Shown here: piece by piece, positions 1 through 10,100 of the stretch
How the letters are laid out: every line of letters starts with the position of its first letter
Position numbering within the stretch: position 1 is the first letter of the stretch
Source of the DNA: Paulinella micropora
Lineage: Eukaryota; Cercozoa; Imbricatea; Euglyphida
NCBI GenBank assembly: GCA_009731375.1
Contig: BJOX01000153.1
Coordinates: forward strand, 657,905-721,904
Length of the DNA stretch: 64,000 bases
Direction: 5' to 3'
Position numbers and translations under genes: made by a program
Notes under the pieces: model-generated
Seen by the model: only the letters and a program-made list of their open reading frames with translations
The model's database searches: none
What the model was told of the DNA's origin: nothing

Positions 1-50
1 ATTATTATCATTATTATTATTATTATTATTATTATTGTTATTATTATTAC

Positions 51-126
<76 letters not shown>

Positions 127-141
127 CATTATTATTATTAT
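1..141. repeat. (ATT)n microsatellite
   Basis: An almost pure ATT trinucleotide array. The same array follows the 3' end of most short interspersed elements in the first 17 kb (for example 370-430, 950-1136, 2800-2827, 3001-3098, 3249-3355, 5217-5310, 12238-12379, 15430-15500 and 15997-16103). It is therefore best read as the expanded tail of retroposed copies rather than as an independent satellite. Confidence 0.95.
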
Positions 142-367
142 GGACACCGTGATAGCCCAGTGGTCAAGTTCTACCATCTGGGCCCTGTCGCCAGTTCGAT
201 TCCCGTCGGTGCCACCAGTATTTTCATTGAACATACCGGTCTGTCTGGAAGTGTTGGAACTGCCCTTGCGGGGGTGTCACTAGCCTATCGTCAATTCTTC
301 GTCCCCTCACGGGTGAGACGATGGAGGCGCATGTGCAGATTTGCATCAGCCATTGACAGAGAAGCAC

Positions 368-369
<2 letters not shown>
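142..369 (+). mobile_element. tRNA-derived SINE, full copy 1
   Basis: About 228 bp between two ATT arrays. The first 75 bp look like a tRNA gene: an A box (TAGCCCAGTGG), a B box (AGTTCGATTCC), partly complementary ends (CACCG and CGGTG) and a retained terminal CCA. An unrelated body of about 150 bp follows, then the shared end GAGAAGCACT and an (ATT)n tail. An internal RNA polymerase III promoter is expected from the two boxes. Other copies lie at 1139, 3356, 3853, 15504 and 16104. Confidence 0.85.
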
Positions 370-430
<61 letters not shown>

Positions 431-949
431 AATATCTTCTCTTGGAGTGTTAACTGTGATGTATTTGAGGGTAACCCCCGATGAAAAAACCTAGTCACAT
501 GGTTCAATAGTTGCTTGCTTACCAGAGTTGCAGCCCAATGGCCTTACGGCGTTAAACTGTGATGCCAATCCATAACCATTCGGTAGTATGCTGGGGAGGA
601 GGATCGTTGAGGCCTCATAAAAGATCTTTAACTCCGCCATGCTGGTTGGTAGCCCAGGACCCAGTTGTCTGCCAAATTGTTATGGATGGGGTTTTGAAGC
701 AGTTCTAGCCGCCATGCTTGGTGTATGCACTTGCACATTCGGCGACGTTTTGCAAGAGGTTACTGGAACTGCGGAGTAACCTTGGCTTAGTGCGGTCTTG
801 CCCTCAGGAGCTCCATCGGTGGCCTTGCTTACCAGTCGAGAGACTGGCCAGCAAAGGGGGATTGGAGGACCTCGAACAAGGGTATTGGAGGCTTATGTCC
901 GGACACGGATCGTGCCATGCAGCTGCATCAGTACGCCTTAGAGAAACAA
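431..949 (+). mobile_element. Short interspersed element family C, copy 1
   Basis: A roughly 500-bp non-coding repeat starting near CTTGGAGTGT and ending in an ATT array. Related copies lie at 4231-4723, 4724-5216 and 5310-5733. No tRNA boxes or long reading frame were seen. Its end (GCATCAG, then AGAGAAACA) resembles the SINE 3' end, suggesting mobilisation by the same LINE. Confidence 0.7.
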
Positions 950-1136
<187 letters not shown>

Positions 1137-1138
1137 TT

Positions 1139-1370
1139 GGAGACCGTGATAGCCCAGTGGTCAAGTTCTACCATCTGGGCCCTGTCGCCAGTTCGATTCC
1201 CGTCGGTGCCACCAGTATTTTCATTGAACATACCGGTCCGTCTGGAAGTGTTGGAACTGCCCTTGCGGGGGTGTCATTAGAGCTTATCGTCAATTCTTCG
1301 TACTCCCCTCACGGGTGAGACGATGGAGGCGCATGTGCAGAAATGCATCAGCCATTGACAGAGAAGCACT
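1139..1370 (+). mobile_element. tRNA-derived SINE, full copy 2
   Basis: Same structure as the copy at 142-369: A and B boxes, terminal CCA of the tRNA part, common body and ATT tail. It differs by a few substitutions (GGAGACC instead of GGACACC at the start) and by a few extra bases in the body. It follows a 185-bp ATT array that forms the tail of the preceding family C copy, so the elements are inserted into each other's tails. Confidence 0.85.
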
Positions 1371-1479
1371 ATTATTATTATTATTATCATTATTATTATC
1401 CCTGAAAGGTGTTGGTGAAGGGGGAGGGGGAAGGAAATTGTGTACCCCACCCCCACCCCGCATTTCGGCACCCCTGTCG

Positions 1480-2180
1480 GAATAAATCATGGTTTGTGGG
1501 AACGAGGATTAGTTGGGAGCTCATATTTGCAGGGTGGTTAGCCCCAGGCTCGATGTTGATGCTGATATGATTTTTTTGAAATTCACGCAAATATTTGCGT
1601 TAGGGGAGTGTTCTGAATGCCAAAATTCCTTTTTTTTTCTCACCCCAATCGGAATAAATCATGGTTTGTGTGAACCAGGAGGACTTGGGAGCTCATATTG
1701 ACAGGGTGGCTAGCTCCAGACTCGATGTTGATGCTGATATGATTTTTTTGGAATTCACGCAAATATTTGCGTTAGGGCAGTGTCCTGAATGCGAAAATTC
1801 CTTTTTTTTTAGCCTTCTTTTCGCACCCTCGTCGGAATAAATCATGGTTTGTGTGAACCAGGAGGAGTTGGGAGCTCATAGTGACAGGGTGGCTAGCCCC
1901 AGACTCGATCTTGATATTGATATAATGTTTTTTGAATTCACGCAAATATTTGCGTTAGGGGAGTGTCCTGAATGCTAAATTTCCTTGTTTTTTTAGCCTT
2001 TTTTTGCACCCCCCATCGGAATAAATCATGGTTTGTGTAAACCAGGAGGAGTTGGGAGCTCATATTGGCAGGGTGCTTAGCAGCAGACTCGATCTTGATG
2101 CTCGTATAATTTTTTTGGAATTCACGCAAATATTTGCGTTAGGGGAGTGTCCTGAATGCCAAATTTCCTTGTTTTTTGGC
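1480..2180. repeat. Tandem repeat, about 172-184 bp unit, four copies
   Basis: The phrase AATAAATCATGGTTTGTG recurs at 1481, 1653, 1836 and 2020, giving periods of 172, 183 and 184 bp. Each unit ends with an ATATTTGCGTTAGG motif and a T-rich run. Copies differ by point changes and small indels. No conserved reading frame is shared by all units, so this looks like a small satellite rather than a gene. Confidence 0.85.
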
Positions 2181-2760
2181 AGTACTTGCCGGTGCCTCCG
2201 GCAATTGAACGTACCCTGTCGACGGGGCAGGGGGGNNNNNNNNNNNNNNNNNNNNNNNNNNNNNNNNNNNNNNNNNNNNNNNNNNNNNNNNNNNNNNNNN
2301 NNNNNNNNNNNNNNNNNNNNNNNNNNNNNNNNNNNNNNNNNNNNNNNNNNNNNNNNNNNNNNNNNNNNNNNNNNNNNNNNNNNNNNNNNNNNNNNNNNNN
2401 NNNNNNNNNNNNNNNNNNNNNNNNNNNNNNNNNNNNNNNNNNNNNNNNNNNNNNNNNNNNNNNNNNNNNNNNNNNNNNNNNNNNNNNNNNNNNNNNNNNN
2501 NNNNNNNNNTCAACGTACCCTGTCGAAGGGAAAGGGGGGGTCCGGGGGAGCCCTGCGATTGTACGTACCCGTTCTGGTCGCGGGTGGCACCCACACATGA
2601 AATTGAGGTTTTTTGCCACCAGGCGCCCTTTGCGGCACCTCCGGCAATTCAACGTACCCTGTTGAAGGGAAAGGGGGCGGGAGGGGGGGGGGGTCCGTGG
2701 GGCCTCCAAAAAAGTGATAAGAAGTGGGGCTAGCGGGGTTTGGTGCGCGAAGCGCACCGG
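2181..2760. repeat. GC-rich degenerate minisatellite around an N gap
   Basis: Short phrases such as CTCCGGCAATT and CGTACCCTGT followed by G-rich runs recur on both sides of the gap at 2236-2509. The block seems to be a GC-rich tandem repeat that the assembly could not cross. No gene is visible. Confidence 0.5.
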
Positions 2761-2794
2761 TAAGCCATCCTTTCAGGTGTTGGCGCAGCCCCTA

Positions 2795-2827
<33 letters not shown>

Positions 2828-2828
<1 letters not shown>

Positions 2829-3000
2829 GGGAGTACATAGGCCATCGGTCCTTTCCATGGGCTGATTGGTATAAAGCTCCTAGAGTAATGTTCTATGCCG
2901 TCACTTCCTTTATTCCACCGATTGGTGTGGAGACTTTCCTTATGGAATGGAGGACTGGATGCACATGGCCTTTTGGCTCAGCAATTGGCAGGAGATACAC
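2828..3000 (+). mobile_element. Short interspersed element family B, copy 1
   Basis: A 173-bp unit (GGGAGTACATAGGCC to GGAGATACAC) bounded by ATT arrays. It is nearly identical to 12775-12947. No tRNA boxes are evident. Its last 25 bp resemble the 3' end of the tRNA-derived SINE, which suggests shared use of one reverse transcriptase. Confidence 0.75.
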
Positions 3001-3097
<97 letters not shown>

Positions 3098-3098
3098 G

Positions 3099-3229
3099 TT
3101 CTTCGGTCCGTCTGGACCAGTATTTTCATTGAACATACCGGTCCGTCTGGAAGTGTTGGAACTGCCCTTGCGGGGGTGTCATTGGAGCCTATCGTCAATT
3201 CTTCGTACTCCCCTCACGGGTGAGACGAT
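3099..3229 (+). mobile_element. tRNA-derived SINE, 5'-truncated copy
   Basis: Contains only the SINE body, from the CCAGTATTTTCATTG region up to GAGACGAT, where an N gap interrupts it. The tRNA-like head is missing. 5' truncation is typical of target-primed reverse transcription. Confidence 0.7.
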
Positions 3230-3275
3230 NNNNNNNNNNNNNNNNNNNTTATTATTATTATTATTATTATTATTC

Positions 3276-3728
<453 letters not shown>

Positions 3729-3852
3729 TACTATTACTATGACTATTATCACTATGATTACTATTATTGCTATTATTACCATCATTACTATGATTACTAT
3801 GATTACTATGATTACTATTATTACTATTATTACTATTACTGTTATTATTATT

Positions 3853-3962
3853 GGACATCGTGATAGCCCAGTGGTCAAGTTCTACCATCTGGGCCCTGTC
3901 GCCAGTTCGATTCCCGTCGGTGCCACCAGTATTTTCATTGAACATACCGGTCCGTCTGGACG
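3853..3962 (+). mobile_element. tRNA-derived SINE, 3' part lost in gap
   Basis: Carries the tRNA-like head with A and B boxes and the first part of the body, then runs into the gap at 3963. It is preceded by an interrupted ATT/ACT microsatellite. Confidence 0.75.
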
Positions 3963-4159
3963 NNNNNNNNNNNNNNNNNNNNNNNNNNNNNNNNNNNNNN
4001 NNNNNNNNNNNNNNNNNNNNNNNNNNNNNNNNNNNNNNNNNNNNNNNNNNNNNNNNNNNNNNNNNNNNNNNNNNNNNNNNNNNNNNNNNNNNNNNNNNNN
4101 NNNNNNNNNNNNNNNNNNNNNNNNNNNNNNNNNNNNNNNNNNNNNNNNNNNNNNNNNTC

Positions 4160-4224
<65 letters not shown>

Positions 4225-4230
4225 CATTGG

Positions 4231-5216
4231 TAAATCTGCCTTGGAGTGTTGACTGTGACATATTTGAGGGAAATCCCGATGAAAAAACCTAGTCACACTT
4301 GCTAAACAGAGTTCCAGCCCAATGGCCTCAAGGCGTTAAACTGTGACGCCAACTCATAACCCTTTGGTGGTAGATGCTGGGGAGGAGGGTCGTTGCGCGC
4401 GTAAAAGATCTTAAACTCCGCATATGCTGGTTGATAGCCCAGGACCCAGCAGACACCAGATTGTTATGGGTGGGGTTTCGAGGCAGCTCTAGCAACCGCG
4501 CTTGGTGTATGCACTTGCACATTCGGTGACGTCTTGCAAGAGGTTGCTGGGACTGCGGAATAACCTCGGCTTAGTGCAGTCTTGCCCTCAGGAGCTCCAT
4601 CGGTGGCCCCGATCATCAGGCGAGAGACTGACACGGGGGGGTGGAGGACCTCGAACAAGGGTATTGGAGGCTTATGTCCGTTGAGGATATGCCATTAGCT
4701 GCATCAGTACGCCTCAGATATAGTAAATCTGCCTTGGAGTGTTGACTGTGACATATTTGAGGGAAATCCCGATGAAAAAACCTAGTCACACTTGCTAAAC
4801 AGAGTTCCAGCCCAATGGCCTCAAGGCGTTAAACTGTGACGCCAACTCATAACCCTTTGGTGGTAGATGCTGGGGAGGAGGGTCGTTGCGCGCGTAAAAG
4901 ATCTTAAACTCCGCATATGCTGGTTGATAGCCCAGGACCCAGCAGACACCAGATTGTTATGGGTGGGGTTTCGAGGCAGCTCTAGCAACCGCGCTTGGTG
5001 TATGCACTTGCACATTCGGTGACGTCTTGCAAGAGGTTGCTGGGACTGCGGAATAACCTCGGCTTAGTGCAGTCTTGCCCTCAGGAGCTCCATCGGTGGC
5101 CCCGATCATCAGGCGAGAGACTGACACGGGGGGGTGGAGGACCTCGAACAAGGGTATTGGAGGCTTATGTCCGATGAGGATATGCCATTAGCTGCATCAG
5201 TACGCCTCAGATATAG
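4231..5216 (+). repeat. 493-bp head-to-tail duplication of family C element
   Basis: The 493-bp unit at 4231-4723 is repeated at 4724-5216 with only about one visible difference (T versus A in the TATGTCCG(T/A)TGAGG phrase). The near identity means a very recent duplication or an assembly artefact. Only the second copy is followed by an ATT tail. The first is preceded by an AAT array, the opposite orientation to the others. Confidence 0.9.
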
Positions 5217-5242
5217 TATTATTATTATTATTATTATTATTA

Positions 5243-5309
<67 letters not shown>

Positions 5310-5311
<2 letters not shown>

Positions 5312-5733
5312 CTGACGATAAAAACCTAGTCACGCTTTTTTATCAGAGTTCCAGCCCAATGGCCTTACGGCGTTGAACTGTGATGCTAACTCAAAACCTT
5401 TTGGTAGATGATGCTGGGGAGGAGGCTCGTTGGGCGCCCGTCGAAGATCTTAAACTCCGCTATGCCGTTTGATAGCCCGGGAACCCAGTGGATACCAAAT
5501 TCTCATGCTTGGTGTACGCACTTGCACATTCGGCAACGTTTTGCAAGAGGTTGCTGGGACTGCGGAATAACCTCGGCTTAGTGTAGTCTTGCCCTCAGGA
5601 GCTCCATCGGTGGCCCCTATTACCAGTCGAGAGACTGACTAGGTGGGGATGGAGCACCTCGAACAAGGGCGTGGAGGCTCTTGTCCGGAAACGGACCGTG
5701 ACATCAGCTGCATCAGTACGCCTTAGAGGAAGT
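5310..5733 (+). mobile_element. Family C element, 5'-truncated copy
   Basis: Begins inside the family C consensus near the AAAACCTAGTCAC phrase and runs to the ATT tail at about 5735. It is clearly diverged from the 4231-5216 pair, so it is an older insertion. Confidence 0.7.
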
Positions 5734-5734
5734 A

Positions 5735-5780
<46 letters not shown>

Positions 5781-5781
<1 letters not shown>

Positions 5782-5903
5782 TGGAGGGGTGCACAAGATG
5801 GCACTCCATGGGAAGAGGAGGTGGTTGGGCCTCTCCCCACGAAGGTGACCGCTTGGGGAGAGGCCCAACCACCTCCTCTTCCCGTTCTTGTGCACCCCTC
5901 CAG
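5781..5903. repeat. Inverted repeat (cruciform) inside a mirrored ATT/AAT array
   Basis: Arms of about 53 bp (CTGGAGGGGTGCACAAG and its complement) surround a loop of about 15 bp. The symmetry extends outward: (ATT)n on the left becomes (AAT)n on the right, and an inverted SINE end follows. The whole palindrome is about 270 bp. No reading frame is supported. Confidence 0.85.
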
Positions 5904-5986
<83 letters not shown>

Positions 5987-6007
5987 TAATAAAATAATAA
6001 TAATAAT

Positions 6008-6035
6008 AGTGCTTCTCTGTCAATGGCTGATGCAT
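6008..6035 (-). mobile_element. Inverted SINE 3'-end fragment
   Basis: AGTGCTTCTCTGTCAATGGC is the reverse complement of the common SINE end. The fragment enters the 862-bp gap at 6036, so the rest of the copy is not visible. Confidence 0.7.
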
Positions 6036-6897
6036 NNNNNNNNNNNNNNNNNNNNNNNNNNNNNNNNNNNNNNNNNNNNNNNNNNNNNNNNNNNNNNNNN
6101 NNNNNNNNNNNNNNNNNNNNNNNNNNNNNNNNNNNNNNNNNNNNNNNNNNNNNNNNNNNNNNNNNNNNNNNNNNNNNNNNNNNNNNNNNNNNNNNNNNNN
6201 NNNNNNNNNNNNNNNNNNNNNNNNNNNNNNNNNNNNNNNNNNNNNNNNNNNNNNNNNNNNNNNNNNNNNNNNNNNNNNNNNNNNNNNNNNNNNNNNNNNN
6301 NNNNNNNNNNNNNNNNNNNNNNNNNNNNNNNNNNNNNNNNNNNNNNNNNNNNNNNNNNNNNNNNNNNNNNNNNNNNNNNNNNNNNNNNNNNNNNNNNNNN
6401 NNNNNNNNNNNNNNNNNNNNNNNNNNNNNNNNNNNNNNNNNNNNNNNNNNNNNNNNNNNNNNNNNNNNNNNNNNNNNNNNNNNNNNNNNNNNNNNNNNNN
6501 NNNNNNNNNNNNNNNNNNNNNNNNNNNNNNNNNNNNNNNNNNNNNNNNNNNNNNNNNNNNNNNNNNNNNNNNNNNNNNNNNNNNNNNNNNNNNNNNNNNN
6601 NNNNNNNNNNNNNNNNNNNNNNNNNNNNNNNNNNNNNNNNNNNNNNNNNNNNNNNNNNNNNNNNNNNNNNNNNNNNNNNNNNNNNNNNNNNNNNNNNNNN
6701 NNNNNNNNNNNNNNNNNNNNNNNNNNNNNNNNNNNNNNNNNNNNNNNNNNNNNNNNNNNNNNNNNNNNNNNNNNNNNNNNNNNNNNNNNNNNNNNNNNNN
6801 NNNNNNNNNNNNNNNNNNNNNNNNNNNNNNNNNNNNNNNNNNNNNNNNNNNNNNNNNNNNNNNNNNNNNNNNNNNNNNNNNNNNNNNNNNNNNNNNN

Positions 6898-7110
6898 GAG
6901 TAGAGGCGTTGCCGATGCGATGGAGAGTGTGTGTAGTGCGTGAGGCAGGTTCTGGCGACGCTGGGGGGTGCTGGCGGGCGCCGAAGGGCACGAAGCGACG
7001 CGGCTGCGTCCAGTGACACCGGCAGAAATGCGTGTAGTGTGTGTTGCAGATACCGCCGATGCTATTTGCATGGACGGGCGCTTTCCTCGGCGTAAAGAGG
7101 CGCGGCGGTG
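6898..7110 (+). other. Presumed 5' untranslated region of the LINE
   Basis: GC-rich sequence between the gap and the LINE start codon. The words GCCGATGC and GTGTGTAGTG each occur in two related forms, suggesting a short internal direct repeat of the kind seen in LINE promoters. The true 5' end lies in the gap or cannot be recognised. Confidence 0.4.
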
Positions 7111-10100
7111 ATGGCCAGCGACATTGGCCGTCTACTACTCTCAATGGATTACAAATACGCGAAGCACGGAGCTACCACTGTGGCCCTTATGGGACAAGGT
7201 AGAATCGCCGAAGACCTGGACAATCCCCGTGGGAATGCCTCTTCGACGGGCTCTGGCCCGATGTCCCAGGATGGGAGGATGAGGGCTCGCGTATATGACG
7301 GAATTCCTGAACCACGTGGAGAGGCTATCTTAGCTGCGCCTCATCCTTCCTCCCCAAACCTGGCACACGGGTCGGCGCTTCAACATAAGGCGAGCGGCGC
7401 TATATGGCAGATGGCACCGCCGCCTCGACGGTACCGGCGGGTAGATCGGTACGACAAGGACGGGCGTAATCTGATTGTCTGGGGGCTCTCAGAACGCGCC
7501 AATCTACAGGAGATCGCCTCCAAAATGAGCGGTCTTGGTCTGGTGGTCCCGGTAATGGAGTGGCAAGGCCAGCGAATGTCTCGTCACCTGGAGCTGGTCT
7601 ACGAGGACGATGACAGCAGGCAGACGGCGTTGCAGCAACTCAAACATCTCAAATTCTTCGGCAGAGGGGTCAATGTGGCCCTTGGGCGCAGGTTCAGGGA
7701 CAGGGAACGTGTCCGAAGGCTTATTCGCATCCATCTGCGTGGGGAAGCGGCGGTCCGGAAGGAGGAAGCTGCGACGGGATATCGCGTCTTGCCTCTGCAT
7801 GAAGAATGTGTCGATGATGTGCAGGTGGTGTCTTCGGAATTGGCTGCCGATGCACCTAAGTGTGTGTCTGAGTGTGCTGATGTGCATGTGGTGCCCCTGC
7901 ATTCGGCGGCCAGTGCAGTGGGGGACCAACCTGCGCAAGCACCTGCAGAGGGGGGCAGCACGAGGGCGGAAGCCAAGCGCGGCCGTCGGGTCCGGAAACG
8001 AGCCAAGAAGCACCGCTCCAAGCAGTTCGATACCGGCTTCAAGCTACTCGTCGCGAGTCACAACTGGCAGGGTAAAACGGGATACGACAACGTAGGCACG
8101 GCGGAATGGGCATCATTCTACAAGCACGAGGGCTGGCTAGTCATCGGGGCTCAGGAGCACCGCATGGGCAAGAAGCAACTTTCCAAATGCAGCCTGGATG
8201 GATTCCGGATTTTTGGAAAACCTGCGGAGGTCAGCGAGAAAAATCGCTGCAAGGGTGGGGTTCTATTCGCGGTGGCTAACTTCCTTGGTCCGTATTGCAA
8301 CCTGGTGTCAGCCCCCGTCGACCACCGGCAGCAAGTGTGGCTGCGTATCGCCTCGGGTGTTACCGGCGCTCAGGATATCTATGTGGGCAACGGCTACTTT
8401 CCCCAGGAAACGCAGGAAGAAGAGTCGTCAGAGGCGTATGCGGCCTGGCAGGCAGCTATAGCTTTTTTTGGAGCCAAAGGTCTTGTGGTCACGGTGGCGG
8501 ATGCCAACGCGAAGCTCGGGCCGGCATGCAGCCGAAAAGAGGAGGGCATCGTCGGTCAGCACGGGGAGGTCGATGATAAGGGAGCACCGGTACGTTCGGA
8601 GAACGGCAAGAGACTCGCGGCTGTCCTCGTCGCTACGGGCCTGCGAAATCTGAGCGGCTTCTCGTGCCCAGTGGAAGGGTCCTACTGGTGGTCCCGGCGT
8701 GAGCAGCGCGGCATGGGCACAGGCAAGCACCTCCTCGATTACATCTGCGCGTCGCCTGGCTTGGCATCTGGAGCAAAGTTCGGAGTATGCGAAGATGATC
8801 TTGATACGGACCACAAGGCAGTATGGGCCGAACTGACGTGGAGCGGCCAGCGCCGGCCAAAGCGGGCTGCGAAACCTTACAGGTCCTTTCGTGTTGATAA
8901 GCTTATTGGTGCTGGTGTCTCGGGTAATGATCACGCTGCGAAGCAAGCGCTGGATTATCTACGCGACAAGTTCGATGACGTATTCCAGCATTGCCTACAG
9001 AAGCTTGGAGTGCATCAGCTGCCTGAGCTTGACCTATCGGGTGGTGCCGACAGCCAACGGGTGGTAGATGACGTCACCGAGCGAGTGGCGCAGTCCTTCC
9101 GAATGGCGGCGCACCGGGTCCTTGGCTCCAGATGTATACGACCCCGTTTCACCAACAATTGGTTCGACGGGGAGCTAAAGGAGCTCATTCAGCAGCGCCG
9201 GGAGGCCTACGCAGCATACAGGAGGGATGAATCGAATGCGGAAGCCCGTCTGAATTGGCTACGGCTCCGCAAGCAAATTCGGAAGGCAACTCGGGCCAAG
9301 AAGTCCGCCTCCTTCAAGCAAGTGCAGGAAGAAGCGGTCAAATGTCAACGCGAGCAATCCTCAAAGCGCTTTTGGCTACTCGCGAAGCGGCTTGGCGGGG
9401 CACGCAGAACGAAGGTCTCCGCGCCGGTGCAAAGGGAGGATGGCTCACTGGCGTGTACGCTGCCGGAAAAGGTCGCTCGGTGGGAGGAATTTCGGAAAAA
9501 TTCGGTGAAGCCACGGGAAAATCCGGCAAGTGCGGCTGTTGTGGTGGAGTGCTGTGCAGAAGCAGGCTCGCTGGAGTGGGAGGAAGCCGAAGCTAAGCGG
9601 CAGTTCCACTGGAACGATCGCTTCAGAGATGAGGTGGCCCGGGCTATGAAGGAGCACGAAGTAGGTGAAGACACTTGCGAAGAGCTGGACAAGCCGTTCA
9701 CGCAAGAGGAGGTCCTTGCAAGGCAACGTGCCCTGAATAACCACAAAGCTTGTGGCGAGGACAAAGTGAAGAACGAGATGCTCAAGTATGGCGGCGCCTA
9801 CATCAATGGCTACTTAACGCAGTACTTCAACTGGATTCGAGAAGCCGAGAGGACTCCAAAAGCTTGGGGCAAGGGAATCATCGTCAATATCCCCAAGGGT
9901 GGGGATCCTACGGATCCTGACAACTGGAGGGATATCTCGATTATTAGTTGCCTTGGTAAGCTGTATCTGTCCTTATTAGCTACTCGTCTAACGCTCTTCG
10001 TGGATGGCCCGGATAAGCTACGTCCAGAGCAGGGAGGCTTCCGCCCGGGGCGTCGCACTACGGATCAGGTCTTTACCCTTTGGCAGAGGTTGAAGGGGCG

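Noticed and set aside
35-283. Long frames of poly-Leu, poly-Ile, poly-Tyr or poly-Asn over the ATT arrays
   Set aside because: They are translations of trinucleotide repeats in all frames, with no other protein-like sequence.
6023-6943. Long frames across the 862-bp gap
   Set aside because: They consist of unknown bases only.
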